NCBI GenBank assembly: GCA_947471745.1
Contig: CANJKZ010000080.1
Location: 2,091,501-2,155,500, forward strand
Source: Closterium sp. Naga37s-1
Taxonomy: Eukaryota > Streptophyta > Zygnematophyceae > Desmidiales > Closteriaceae
Reading direction: 5' to 3'
DNA length: 64,000 nucleotides
Shown: piece by piece, positions 32,901-44,230 of the stretch
How positions within the stretch are numbered: the first letter of the stretch is position 1
How the letters are laid out: every line of letters begins with the position of its first letter
Made by a program: the position numbers and the translations under genes
Notes under the pieces: model-generated
What the model was told of the DNA's origin: nothing
The model's database searches: none
The model's input: the letters and a program-made list of their open reading frames with translations, nothing else

Positions 32901-33493
32901 GCGTCGGTGCTCACGGCCGTGCTGCAGTCGTCCCTGGAGGACCTGCTCGCCCTCACTGTCTGCACCGCTGGCGGGTGAGCCTCCCTTCACCGTCCTTGCA
33001 CGCCCTGCCTTGCACTGACTGAAGCAGCCACAGGGTGGGGCTTGCATCGTGTAGTTGGCCTCGACAAGGCCGCAGGAGGGTGAGCATTGCTGATGAGTGT
33101 GAGCTGCCCACTGCCTTGGTTAAGCCCCATGTGCTCTTCCACCAACACAACCACCACTCCACTCTCACCGTGCTCATCCTCCCCCCACCCCGCCTGTACT
33201 GCTGTGCGAGCAGCTCCCTGAACGTGCTCACCTTCCCGCAGCGGCGGGAGAAGGTGAAGGGCAAGATACGGCAGCGGGCAGCGGGGCTCATCAAGCGCCT
33301 GGAGGAGGGGCTGGAGGGCGAGCTGCAGAGCCGCCTGGCTGACCTGGAGACACGCATCCGTGCTGAGCTGGCACCATACCGTCGTGCTGTGGATGATGAG
33401 CTTGTGCGCGTGGATGCTCTGCAATCGCAGCTGCAGACGTCCACTCAGCAGCTTGAGGAGCTAAGGCAACGGGTCCGCAATCTTGCCGTCTGA
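26904..33493 (+). CDS. FZL: FZO-like dynamin GTPase, chloroplast (FZL)
   Basis: Nine exons: 26904-27531, 28562-29499, 29714-29782, 30208-30525, 30773 is inside exon 5 (30763-30894), 31044-31847, 32186-32425, 32859-32974, 33211-33493. All introns are GT-AG and phases agree, giving 1,175 residues. Residues 1-90 are Ser/Arg/Ala-rich like a chloroplast transit peptide. Residues ~110-330 resemble the thiamine-phosphate-synthase-like barrel at the N-terminus of plant FZL (AERADIAAAAGADGVLLSDNG). The GTPase follows: P-loop GEFNSGKSS (546), TTNEIT, VVDTPGTN (DTPG 656-659) and NKVD (714-717). A hydrophobic hairpin (about 1044-1081) and a C-terminal coiled coil complete it. The plant protein remodels thylakoid membranes and is about 910 residues; this one has extra Ala-, Gly- and Glu-rich stretches (e.g. 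residues ~370-480). No defect seen; it is the only intact host gene here. Confidence 0.93.
27620..27835 (+). repeat. 21-bp minisatellite in FZL intron 1
   Basis: About ten tandem copies of ATGGTGGCATGGCGTGGTCGC. It stays open in all frames because the unit is a multiple of three; it is intronic, not coding. Confidence 0.93.
27948..28315 (+). repeat. 19-bp minisatellite in FZL intron 1
   Basis: About nineteen copies of CTCACATGCCGCACCCATG with C/T variants (CATGCT or CATTCT; GCCGC or GCTGC). The unit of 19 rotates through the frames and creates a very long spurious open frame. Confidence 0.93.
29928..30083 (+). repeat. 15-bp minisatellite in FZL intron 3
   Basis: Tandem copies of CACATCCACTTCCTCG and the variant CAAATCCACTTCATCG. 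Confidence 0.9.
30568..30640 (+). repeat. Short tandem repeat in FZL intron 4
   Basis: Five copies of a 15-base unit, ATTCATGACTGCC with variants. Confidence 0.85.
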
Positions 33494-33555
33494 AGAATGA
33501 CTTCGGATAGGTGCTTCCTTACCATATCTTGTGCTTCAAGAGTGTGTGTCTGTAC

Positions 33556-33688
33556 TGTGGTAAGATGTATCTCTCAAAAACTAAACACAGCGGAATGAGT
33601 TGGTTTGATTGGGTTGGGGTACAAATGCCTAACCCTAACTGTTTGTACCCCATATAGCATGACCCACTAGAGGCTATAACATTTGACA
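33556..33688 (-). repeat. Element D 3' LTR
   Basis: About 133 bases ending ATTTGACA at 33688. On the minus strand it starts TGTCAAATG and is preceded by the tract TATGGGGGTG (polypurine tract, 33689-33698). The left end is inferred from similarity to the 135-bp LTRs of element B. Confidence 0.75.
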
Positions 33689-33894
33689 CACCCCCATAGC
33701 CTAAGTGGGGAATGCCAAGCAACAAGAAACGCAACCTAAGGTCACAAGACCAGTCACAAGTAAGAGAGAAAACAAAGCTCATGGTGGATCACAACGTCAC
33801 CACACAGTTTGAGCACAAACAAAGGGCCACAAGGCCAGTTCAAGAGTATACAAGCTAATATATATGGTACACACAAACAAGAGGCAAGAACTCA

Positions 33895-34446
33895 CTACTG
33901 CAGTCTACTAGACCTAGTCTCAACGAGGCCTAACTGCAGACAAAACCGGCGGTGGTCACAAGGCTGAAGGGCCTTGGTGAAGATGTCTGCAATGTTGGCC
34001 TCGGAGGCCACGAAGTCCAGACGAGCCTGTCCGCGTCTCTGCAACTCTCGAAGGAGGAAGTACCTGACGTCGATGTGCTTCACTCTGCTCTCCAGTCGAG
34101 GCTCACGACACAGGAGAATCATCGCCTTGTTGTCAGCAAACAAGGTCGGTGCAGAGCTCGGCCGCTCACCAAGGTCAGTGAGCAAGAAGGTCAACCAGCG
34201 TAGCTCCTGTGCAGCAAGGGCTCTAGCGTAGATCTCGGCCTTTGCGGTAGAAGTCGCAACAAAAGAGGACCGAGTGGACCTCCACGAAACAGCTCCAGAG
34301 CCTAGGCTGAAACAGTAACCCTGCGTAGACCTCTGAGTCTCAACGTCGTCGGCGTAGGAGGAGTCGCAGTGACCGGTGAGTACAACTGGCTGTGTCCCTC
34401 CAAGTACAAGCCCCATGTCTGATGTCGCGCCGAGGTACTTCGCCAC
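33895..34446 (-). pseudogene. Element D RNase H
   Basis: Contains VVLTGHCDSSYADDVETQRS, SFVATSTAKAEIYARALAAQ and LFADNKAMILLCREP, the catalytic D-E-D of copia RNase H, and ends FVASEANIADIFTKALQP about 20 codons before the stop at 33895. It is separated from the RT by a one-base frameshift near 34450. Confidence 0.92.
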
Positions 34447-34450
34447 CCTC

Positions 34451-36089
34451 TTAGCCGCCGTCCAGTGAACTGGACGGTGTCTCCCAGTCGCAACGAGAAA
34501 GGATGCTAAGAGGGAAGGCGAGGTCCCGGCGAGTACACCTCATTAGGTACATGGGGCAGCCCACCAGCTCTGCGTAGGGACCACTAGGCTCGAACGGCTC
34601 GTCAGAAAAAGGCCCAATGAGTCTGTGGTCTACAGCAAGAGGGGTGGGTGTAGGAGAAGAGTGCTGAAGCCCGAACTGTTGAAGGACCTGCTGCACCATG
34701 TGTGAATGAGTCAGAGTGATGGTGCGAGCGGCTCTGTCCCTGGAGATCTGCAGGCCAAGGTAGCGGCGCAGTTCCCCAAGGTCAGTGCAGGTGTGTCTCT
34801 TCTGCAGTTCGGACTTCACCTCCGCCAGTGCAACTGTGTTGGCTGTGGCAAAAACCAGGTCGTCAACATAGACGAGAACGAAGAAAGGTGTGCGCCCACG
34901 ACGAACAAACAGCGACGGATCGGCGGAAGATGGCTCAAACCCGAGGTCGGACAGAGTAGAGCGGAGAGTGTCGTGCCACTCACGGGGTGCCTGGCGGAGA
35001 CCGTAGACCGGTCGTCTGAGGCTCCACTGGGTCCCAGGCGGGAAGGTGCCAGTGAAGCCCGGAGGACGACGTAGCCAGATCTCCTCGTGTAGACTACCCT
35101 GGAGGAAGGCAGTGGAGAAGTCAAGAGAGTGTAGCTCGTAGTCTCTCTGCGCTGCTACGTGTAGTAACACTCGACGAGTGGTCATCTTCGGGGTGGGCGC
35201 GAAGGTCTGAAAGAAGTCAACTCCCTCACGCTGACTGAACCCTCTAGCCACGTAGCGTGCCTTGAAGACTGGGGGAGATCCCGGCGGCCGCTTCACCTTG
35301 AAGATCCACATGCCGTCAACTATGTTCGCCCCTTGGGGGGGAACCTCGTCAACGTAGGTGCATGTGGACCTGTAGGAGGCCATCTCTGCGTCCATGGCAG
35401 CTCTCCACTAAGAGGCCCAAGGCCCTGACACTGCCTCAGCGTAAGTGCAAGGAGTGGGTATGTCAGGAGCGTCGGGGTCTCCCTCAGGAGCGAGGAGCAT
35501 GGCACAGAGATGAGGCGAAGCAGCTGCCAGGAACTCTAGCTCAAACTGTCTGTCCTCCAGGACGTCACAGCCAAAGGCAGACTCACCCCCGGCGGATAGA
35601 GGACGGACATGAGGAGTGGCCACAACACGAGTGGCGTAGTCAAGGCGACGCGTGGCAGTAAAGTCAGTGACAACGGCAGTGAGGACCGTGACGGAGGAAG
35701 GAGAGGCACGAGGGTCAGTAACAAGAGAGGCGAGAACACGAGAGAGAGTAGGGCGGTACATGCGGTAGTAGTCAGTGACCGGAGTGGACAGGGAGGCAGT
35801 GAGAGACGACTCAGGAGGACGAGGGAGAACAGACGGAGGAGGACGAGGAGGACTAGGACGAAACAACACGGTACGGAGGTCAGTGACAGGTGACGAAGGA
35901 CGAGCACGAGGGGGACGAGAGGTCCAAGTGTGGGCGAGAGGAGAGGGAGACGGAGGAGACTGAGAACGAGGGAACACAGCCGGAGCTGAGTCCGGAGGAG
36001 GAAACGTAGGACCGAACACAGGAGGAGAGGAGGGGAGACCAAGGGCCCGAAGGCCAGAAACAGGGGCCGGAGGTTGCTCCGGCTGCTGC

Positions 36090-36122
<33 letters not shown>

Positions 36123-36700
36123 CGCTGCAACTCCAACCTCTCACGCTCCACCCGCTGCTGAACCTCCGACCTCTCACGCTCCAAACGCTGCTGCTCCTCA
36201 CGCTCTAGACGAAGAAGGGCCTGGTAACGAGTCGGGTAGGGGTGAGGAGGAGGAGTGGTGTCGGGAGACGCAGGAGAAGAACCGGCTCCGTCCTCAACAG
36301 TACCCGGCAGAGCACCCCCAGAGCGAGTACCTCCCGCGGCAGCATGACCAGTACCTGTAGGAGGTGTACCCGCACCCCCAGTCGTGGTGCCTCCAGTGGC
36401 ACCAGCACCAGCCCCAGACTCTCCAGCTCCAGAAACACCACCAGCTCCAGCACCACCACCGGCTCAAGTACCCTCGGAACGGGCAGCTGCGGCAGGTGCA
36501 CGCTCAGCGCCAACGCCAACGCCCCCAGAACTGGCTGCTCCTGTAGGTGCACGAACAGCTCCAACGCCAGCACCCCTAGAGCGAGCACCGCCCGAGCCCT
36601 CACCTCGAGCACCAACACCCTCAGAGGCCGCAGTGGCCAGTAAAGGAAGCGCTGACGGCTGCTGCGGAGGCAGTGAGGATGACTGTGGGGAAGGAGGAGA
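34451..36700 (-). pseudogene. Element D integrase-RT linker and reverse transcriptase
   Basis: The linker (about 35520-36700) is Pro/Ser-rich, with a nine-residue polyglutamine at 36086-36118 (CTG repeat on the plus strand). The RT follows: WIFKVKRPPGSPPVFKARYV, SLDFSTAFLQGSLHEEI and FFVLVYVDDLVFATA (YVDD near 34860-34875). A TAG at 35408-35410 sits between WAS and WRAAMDAEM, where relatives have Gln. The end near 34451 is frameshifted. Confidence 0.92.
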
Positions 36701-36702
36701 GA

Positions 36703-37518
36703 CTAGGGGGGTACCAAGGGGGGGGGAGTAGCGTGGGACACACCAGACGGAGCGGGTACAGGGGGGGGTACCGGAGGAGTAGGGGCGGGAGGAGGAGGAG
36801 CTGGAGCCAGGAAGAGGGGAGGGGGAGGAACCGGGAGACCTCGACAGGGGTACCGGACGTAGTAGGGGACGGACTCGTCGAAGCGGACGTCACGAGAGTC
36901 AAAGAACCGGTGGGAGGGAGGGTGGTAAAAGGTGAAGTCGGAGGAGCCCTCTGGGAAACCAAGGAAGACACAGGGGACAGCGCGAGGCGAGATCTTGTCC
37001 ACAGAGGTGTCGCGGATAAGAGCCAAGCAGCCCCAGACACTAAACCTCGACGCAACACCAGGGGACCCTGTCCAAAGACTGGTCGGTGAAGCCCCTGGCC
37101 GAGAGACGCGAGGCCAGAGGTTCAGCTGGTGAGCGGCGTACCGAGCCGCGTGGGGCCACAGAAAATGGGGCGCGCGGGCGTGGATCATGGAGGTGCGGGC
37201 GATCTCCATGACCAGGCCTAAGCGGCGCTCAGCAACCCCATTCTGCTGTGGAGAGTCTGAAAGAGTCCAGGACTGGGTGATGCCCTGCTCAGCACAGAAT
37301 CTGGCGAGAATGCCGGAGCGAAACTCACCCCCACGGTCGGAGTGAAGACAACTGACACGACGACCGCGAGTGCCCTCGGTGGCGAGGAGCCACCGGATCA
37401 GCGTAGAAGTCACATCGGACTTCTTCGCCAAAGGGAACACAGTGGTGTACCGAGAGTAGTCATCAACGACCACCAGAAAGAAACGCTCACGCGCAGGGCC
37501 AAGGCGGGGAGCGGGGCC
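36703..37518 (-). pseudogene. Element D integrase core
   Basis: VVVDDYSRYTTVFPLAKKSD, LHSDRGGEFRSG and SPQQNGVAERRLGLVMEIAR give D, D and E of the integrase triad. It is separated from the preceding integrase N-terminus by TGA at 37519-37521, which stands where relatives have Trp (HLDVWGP). Confidence 0.9.
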
Positions 37519-39685
37519 TCAGACGTCTAAGTGGAGCGTCTCGAAGGGCTCGGTGGCCGGACGAAGGGAGGAGGAGTGAGGGGTGGCGCGCAGCCGACCC
37601 TGGACACAAGGACCGCACGGAGGAGCTGGGGATGGCGGGAGTGGCGGGAGGACTCGGGGGAGGCCTAAGACAAGACGCTGACTGGACATAGCGCGGAGAC
37701 GAGGGAGGGAAGGGTGACCAAGGCGGTGGTGCCAGAGGAGGGAGGGGTGGGCAAGCGACCGACACGAGCACGACGCAGCAACTACACCTGACACAGCAAC
37801 CTGACTGGACCCGGCTACCTGGTGGGACGGGGGAACCTGACGGGGGTCGGTGCGGAGGGTGTACAGACTGGAGCCCGGCTCCTGGCGAAAAGTGGCCAAG
37901 GGGGCGTACGTGTCACCGTCCACACAGACCGCGGTGTCACCAGAAGGCTCAACCCAGATCCCAACGTGCTGTCTCGCCAGGGTGCCCACACCAACCAGGT
38001 TCCTAGAGAACGTAGGAACGTGGAGGCCACTCAGGGAACCGGAAGGAGCAGCTGGGCACGGGAGTGTAGTGGCGTGAGTCGCAACGACCGGTCCCGAAGA
38101 GGGATCGGCCAGTGCTACAGGGACAGGCGCCGGTAGCGGAGAGAGAGTCGTGCAGTCGCGGAAGAAGCAGTGTGACGCTCCGGAGTCCAGTGTGAAGGAG
38201 AGAGAGGCGTCCGCCGAGGGAGTACCTGTACTAGTAGCTGAACAAGATCCTACACTAGCACCTACTCTAGCAACAGGCAAAGATCCTAAGCTAGGTACAG
38301 GCAAGTACACAGATCCAGGAGCACTATAGTCAACGTCAGCATACATGGCATATGACATAGCATCATCCATAGTCATATCAAAAACAGCAATACCACGAGC
38401 AAGAAGTGCCCCCCAGCGTGGCGGCGAGGGAGCGGAGGGGCCGTGGTGCAAGTGGTAGAGGTCGTCGAGACGACTGAAGCAGCGTGCAGCAGAGTGGTCA
38501 GGGCGGCCACAGTACGAGTCCCGACGAGGACCCGTAAGGATCCAGTACTCACAGGGACCAACGTCGCGGCCGGCCGAGCGAGGTCCCCGACTGGAGGGGG
38601 CGCCACTGCGCCCAGTGCTCGGGGGACCCGCGGACCTCCACTGCTGCTGAGGGCCCCACTGCTACGGAGGGCCCCACTGCTGAGGCTGCTGCTGTGGCGG
38701 GCGCTGCTGATGGCCCTGTCGCTGCTGCTGCTGTCCCTGCCGCTGCTGCTGTCCAGGCGGTGGCAGCTGCTGAGGAGTTGGCTGCTGCTGCTGCTGGGAC
38801 CCCTCCCCACCAGTGAAAACTCCACCGTCGAAAGGAGGGCCGTCAGGTCCCGAGCCACCCCCACCACCACTCCCACCACCTGCTCCACCGCCACCGCCAC
38901 TACCCGCACCACCTCCAGTACCCCCGCCGCCCTTCCCGCCCCTCTTACCAGCCTTGCCACGTTTCTGCTCGCCAGAGACAGAAACAGCCGCCGTCTCCGC
39001 AGAGGCAGAAGACGTGGGGGTGGCAAGTGAGGCAGAGAAGGTGGGAAGCTGTGGTACCGCACACCCCTCAAAAAGACGAGGAGGAGGCGCGGAGGAGGCA
39101 GAGGCAACAGTGAGGAGGTTACTCTCGATCTTCGAGAGAGCAGTCTCAAGAAGATCGATGGTAAGCTCAGTGGGGTGCTTCAGAAGAAGCACATCGCGGG
39201 CTGTGGCTAGGCGGTCAGGGAGGCGAGTGACTAGCCAGTGAATAGTGAGCCACATAGGGGGTGGGGCAAGGGCAAGCTAGTCCTCAGTGCAAGCAGCGCG
39301 AAAGCAAGCATCAAGGGAGCGCAGGTGAGTAGCGAGGTCAGAGACAGTCTCAAAGGAGGCGAGGTCAGGGTAGATAAAGGGTACGAGGAGGCGACTGAAC
39401 GAAGCAGAGGAGGGAGTGGAGTAACGAGTAACAATAGCCTTATACAGATCTGCAGCAGACTCGACCTGAGCGAAGTGGACTGCCTCTGTCGGCGGGAGAA
39501 GGTCGGTCAGGGTGAGGCAGGCAGCGGCGTCACGAGACTCCCACACGTCGCGAGCGAGGAGCTGGCGCTGGTAGTCGGCCTCCTGCTCAGAAGTAGGCGG
39601 TGGGGTAGTGGGTAGAGGCTGAGGCTGCAGAGGGGCGGTCTGAGTGCCGAACGCGTGTGCGAACATGTGCACGCCATCCTGCCGC
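37519..39685 (-). pseudogene. Element D gag, protease and integrase N-terminus
   Basis: From right to left: gag from QRQDGVHMFAHAFG through SFETVSDLATHLRS and, after a stop near 39276, MWLTIHWLVTRLPDRL; a Gly-rich and then Gln-rich region (38640-38990); the unusual zinc knuckle CEYWILTGPRRDSYC followed by GRPDHSAARCF (about 38485-38560); the protease FTLDSGASHCFFRD (38165-38205); and HHRLGHPSLPRLRAM with CGPCVQG for the integrase N-terminus. A frameshift falls between knuckle and protease. Confidence 0.9.
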
Positions 39686-40917
39686 TGGCTCTTAAGGACG
39701 ATGTTTCGCTGTATGATCACGCGTCCGAAACCGCTCTAGCACCTGCTGAGACTGCTGACAGTACAGCTCGCTCCCAGTGGCAGACTCGTGACGCTCACGC
39801 TCGCCTAGCCATTCGCAGTCACCTGCCGTTAGATGAGCGCGCGCACTTTGGCCAGCACAAGACTGCTAAGGCGCTGTACGATGCAGTAGTCGCGCGCTAC
39901 TCCTCGCCTGCCTCTGCTACGATCGGCCGTCTCTCGCTGCCCTATCTTTTCCCCGATCTCGCCGCCTTTCCCACTGTCGCTGACCTCATTACTCACCTCC
40001 GCACTAGTGACACTCGCTACCGAGCCGCCCTTCCTGCTGAGTTTCTTGCCAAGAATCCCCCCCCGATGTACCTCATTCTCTACCACCTAGTCACCCGTCT
40101 CCCTGACTCTCTTCGCGCAGTCAGGGACCACTTTCTCGCCCTCTGCCCCACCGAGCTCACCGTTGACCTGCTTGAGAAGCACCTGCTTGCAGCTGAGGCT
40201 ACCATAGTCGCTGTAGGTGCCTCTCGTAGCGACCCCCGCACGCCCTTCTTTGACGGGTGTTCCCCTCCCCCCCTTCTCCCCTCGGTCGCCTCTGCTGCCG
40301 CTGTCGACTACCTTGGTGCTGAGGAAGTCGGGGCTGCGTCTGCTCCTAGTGGGAGGCGCAAGGGCGGTAGGGGCAAGGGGGGCAAGGGTGGTGGCGGTGA
40401 CAGCGGGGGAGGTGGAGGTGGAGGCGGTGGGGGCGGTGGGGGTGGTGGCGGTGGTGGGGGTGGTGGCGGGGCTGGGGGGGTGAGTGGCAGCGGAGGGGGT
40501 GGTGGCGGCAGTGGTGGTGGAGGAGGTCGGGGTGGAGGTGGTGGTGGTGGCGGCAGTGGGCGTGGTGGCGGCGGCTGGGGTGGTGGTCGGGGTGGACCCG
40601 CGCAGCGTGGAGGTTCGGGTGGTGTCCAGCGCCAGCAACAGCGTCTCGGAGAGACCCCGTCGCCCCAACAGCTTCGTGAGTGGTACTCTCAGCATGGGGG
40701 GTCTGGGGGTGGAGGTACCTGCCCGTATGTCATCCGCACAGGTGACCGCGCTGGTCAGACGTGTGGGAGGCCCCACACGCAGCAGTGGTGCTTCTCCCGT
40801 CTCGACGACGCCAGGCGTGCACAGTTCCCTGATGCCTCTGAGCTGCCCCGCTGGGCTGATCTGCTTAAAAAGAACATTGATATCTTTGCTCTTGACTCGG
40901 TGCCATGTATGCATTGA
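39686..40917 (+). pseudogene. Element E gag, N-terminus missing
   Basis: DDVSLYDHASETALAPAETA and YLFPDLAAFPTVADLITHLR correspond to gag of B. A Gly-rich stretch of about 80 residues (40370-40610) precedes PSPQQLREWYSQHGG (40659-40697) and the knuckle CPYVIRTGDRAGQTC followed by GRPHTQQWCF (about 40722-40797). A deletion just before the protease region shifts the frame at about 40903. Confidence 0.9.
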
Positions 40918-42278
40918 CTATTAGTGTTGAGGGTGACTGTTACTTGTGTGTCCCGCCAGACCCAGGCATTGAGACCAGTGACGCTGCCGCTCTAGGTGCT
41001 AGTGCGTCTGCTGCCCCAGGTCCTGGTGAGGCTGCTGCTCTAGGTGCTGGTGTGTTTACTGCTTCAGGTGCTTGTGAGTCTGCGCCTTCAGGTACTGCGT
41101 CTACTGAGGCACTGCACACCTTCACACTGGACTTAGGTGCTTCCCGCTGTTTCTTTCGCGACCGCACTGCCCTAGCGCAGCTCCCTAGGCCGGTTGTTGT
41201 CTCTCTGGCTGACCCCTCTGGGGGTCCGGTCCTTGCGACCTCCACCACTGCCCTCCCTTGTCCTGATGTCCCGTCCGGCACACTGTCGGGTCTTTACCTC
41301 CCCTCGTTCTCTACGAACTTGGTGGCGGGTTCCGCGCTCCAGGACGCGGGTGTTCACCAGTTCACACGTGCCTATGAGCGTGTGACACACTGCACGTGTG
41401 CTCAGACGGGTCGTCACCTGGCTACCTTCACTCGGCAGCCGGGGTCGGACCTGTACACACTGACCACTGAGTCGCCTCAAGTAGCTGCGTCTGCGTCTGC
41501 GTCAGGTCAGTTGTCCGCCCCCTGCTCGTGTCGCACCCTGTCGCACCGGACGGTCCTCTGGCACCACCGCCTTGGTCACCCTTCGATGCAGCGCCTTCGT
41601 GGCATGCACTCCCGTTTCCTTGTCTGTGGTCTCCCCAGGTCACTGCCTCCCCCGCCACCGTCCCCTGCCCCTCCCTGCCTTCCCTGTGTCGAGGGGCGGC
41701 AGCGTGCCACCCCTCACTCCTCTGACTTCCCCCCGACGGAGGCTCCTCTGCAGACCCTTCACATGGAAGTGTGGGGCCCAGCCCGCGTCCGTGGACAGGG
41801 CGGAGAGCGCTACTTCCTACTGATAGTTGACGACTACACGCGTTACACCACGGTCTTCCCCTTGCGCACCAAGGGAGAGGTCCCTGATGTCTTGATCCCT
41901 TGGATCCGTGCTACCCGTCTCCAGCTGGAGAGGCGCTTTTGCACGGACCTTCCCGTCCTGCGACTGCATTCTGACAGAGGTGGTGAGTTTTCCTCTGAAC
42001 TCTTGAGAGCCTTTTGTCAGAGGGAGGGCATTGAGCAGACGTTCACGCTTCCGGCCTCTCCTCAGCAGAATGGGGTTGCTGAGCGCTGCATTGGCTTGGT
42101 CATGGAGGTCGCTCGTACCTCCTTGATCCATGCGGCTGCCCCCCATTTTCTGTGGCCGTTTGCAGTCCGGTACGCCGCGCATAAGCCGAACCTCTGGCCC
42201 CGTGTCTCCGTTCCGGAGACCTCGCCGACACTGCGTTGGACGAGAGAGGTTGGCGATGCGTCCGTGTTCCGGGTCTGA
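40905..42278 (+). pseudogene. Element E protease and integrase
   Basis: MYALTISVEGDCYLCVPPDP opens the segment. TFTLDLGASRCFFRD (41121-41163) is the protease site with D-L-G instead of D-S-G, probably inactive. The GAG-pre-integrase HHRLGHPSMQRLRGM and CLPCVEGRQRA follow, then IVDDYTRYTTVFPL, LHSDRGGEFSSEL and PQQNGVAERCIGLVMEVART for the integrase triad. It stops at TGA 42276-42278 before GSRAFVRDTSAD, where relatives have FRVWG. Confidence 0.92.
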
Positions 42279-44230
42279 GGATCTCGTGCCTTTGTCCGCG
42301 ATACGTCCGCGGACAAGCTCTCCTCCCGTGCCGTTCCTTGTGTCTTCCTGGGCTTTGTCCCTGACGCGCCTGGCTGGCAGTTTTACCACCCCACCTCGCG
42401 CCGTGTCTTCCCCTCTCAGGACGTCACGTTTGACGAGTCGGTCCCCTTTTACCGTCTCTTCCCCTACTGCACTGCCCCGCTCCCCCCTCCGCCGCTCTTC
42501 CTCACGCCAGGTGCTGCTTCGGTAGACCCCCTGCCTCCCCAAGGTCCTGCTCCCTCAAGTGTTTCCCAGGTAGACCCGGTCGAGCCTGTCGAGGTAGCTG
42601 TCGACTCTAGTCCTACGCGAGGTACTGAGCCTGAGCGTGCTGAGCCTGGTGGTGCTGGGTCTGGGGGTACTAAGACTGGGGGTGCTGAGCCTGGGGGTGC
42701 TGAGACTGGGGGTGCTGAGCCTGGGGGTGCGGAGCCTGGGGGTGCTGTGTCTGGGGGTGGTGAGCCTGGAGGTCCTGAGCCTGGGGGTACTGCACCTGGG
42801 GGTGCTCTCTGGTCCCAGCAGCTGCGTGAGTGGTACTCTCAGCACTGTCGCCGCCGACGTGGTGCTGTGGGAGCTGGGGGTGCTACTGGAGCTGGAGCTG
42901 AGGGCGATGGATCTACTGGTACTGGTGTGACTTCCGACCCTAGAGCTGCTAGGACTGGAGGTGCTGCTGGAGCTGCTGGAGGTGCTAGAGCTAGTGGTGC
43001 TGCAGGGGCTGGCGCTGGAGGCGCTGACGCTCGTCCTACTGGAGGTGGTGGAGCTGACGGTGCTGCTCGTGCGGGTGCTCCTGGGGGTCCTGGAGTTGGC
43101 GCTGCTGGAGCTGCTGGAGGTGCTGCGGGAGTTGGAGCCACCGCTGGGGGTATTGGTGCTGTCTCTGTTGGTTCTGGAGGCCCTGCACGACCGCAGCCGT
43201 ACTTCGTTCCGCTACTTCAGCAGGTTCTTGGTCTCCCACCTTCTACTGGTCCTGATCCTTCCTTAGAGTGTCCACCGCATGTCCAGTCGCAGTCACTGTT
43301 ACAGCCTGCGTCCCCGCTGCCTGCTCCTTCCCTAGAGTGTCCACCGCATGTCCAGTCGTAGTCACTGTTACAGCCTGCGTCCCCGCTGCCTGCTCCTTCT
43401 CCTTACACTGGTCCGACCGGAGGTCTTACTGAGCGTCGTGAGCCTGAGTCTCGTCCTGCGTCGCCTGCGCCTCGTCCTGCGTCGCCTGTTCGTCCTGCTC
43501 GCACTGGTCGTCGTGTTCCGCGTCAGTGTCCTCCTGCTGTCCCAGGCACGCACCAGATGGTGCTTCGTCCTTCCACTGCTCCACAGCGTGTCCCTCTGCC
43601 GTCTCCTCCTGCGTCCTCTCTTCCTGCCCTTGCTGACCCGTAGTCTAACTCCCTTCGTGCTACTAGTCCTACTGTCATGCGTCTCCTGGCCACTGTTGTC
43701 ACTGACCCTTCCTTTGCGTCCACTGCTGCGTCTGCCTTAGTTGCTAAGCTTGTCGACTTTGCTGCTCGCTGTCGTCTAGACTACGCCGCGAGTCTTGTTA
43801 CTGAGCCTAAGTTTGTCCTCCGTCCGTCGGGGGTGAGTGTGCTCTTGGCACGGACGTCCTTGAGGACAGGCAGGAGGACTTAGAGTGCTTTGCAGCCGCT
43901 GTACCTCATCTCGTGTCCATGCTGATTGCCCCTGAGGGAGATCCGGATGCACCAGACATCCCGACCCCGCGCTCTTACGCTTAGGCAATCGCGGGTGAGT
44001 ACTCCTCTCAGTGGCAGACAGCCATGGACGCAGAGATGGCATCCTGGAAGTCCACAGGCACCTACGTCGACGAGGTTCCCCCTCTTGGGGCGAACATCGT
44101 CAGTGGCATGTCGATTTTCAGGGTGAAGCGGCCGCCGGGTTCTTCGCCTGTCTTCAAGGCGTGTTACATTGCTCGAGGCTTCAGTTAGTGACAGGGAGTT
44201 GAATTCTTCCAGACCTTCTCCCTGACCCCG
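42279..44230 (+). pseudogene. Element E integrase C-terminus, Gly/Pro/Glu linker and RT start
   Basis: After AVPCVFLGFVPDAPGWQFYH the linker consists of G-A-E-P-G type pentapeptides (about 42610-42810), then WSQQLREWYSQHC (42811-42849), a Gly/Ala-rich part, and a 69-base tandem duplication. The RT N-terminus (PEGDPDAPDIPTPRSYA, WKSTGTYVDEVPP) starts after a frameshift near 43820, with TAG and TGA codons at 43981-43983 and about 44185-44190. Confidence 0.85.
43262..43400 (+). repeat. 69-bp tandem duplication in element E linker
   Basis: Two copies of a segment coding SLECPPHVQSQSLLQPASPL. The first has CAG where the second has TAG (CAGTCGCAGTC versus CAGTCGTAGTC), directly showing a Gln-to-stop change. 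Confidence 0.9.

Larger units (their letters stand above)
33556..39685 (-). mobile_element. Copia element D, 5' end lost at a head-to-head junction
   Basis: On the minus strand: gag from about 39685, protease, integrase, linker with polyglutamine, RT, RNase H and a 3' LTR (33556-33688) 62 bases after the FZL stop codon. Several stops and at least two frameshifts disable it. Its gag is cut off at its start and abuts element E in the opposite orientation at about 39685. It groups with F by its Gln-rich gag and linker and its lack of the L-R-E-W-Y motif. Confidence 0.9.

Noticed and set aside
40370..40610. Glycine-rich host protein (cell wall or silk-like)
   Set aside because: The Gly-rich stretch is inside gag of element E and has counterparts in B, D and G.
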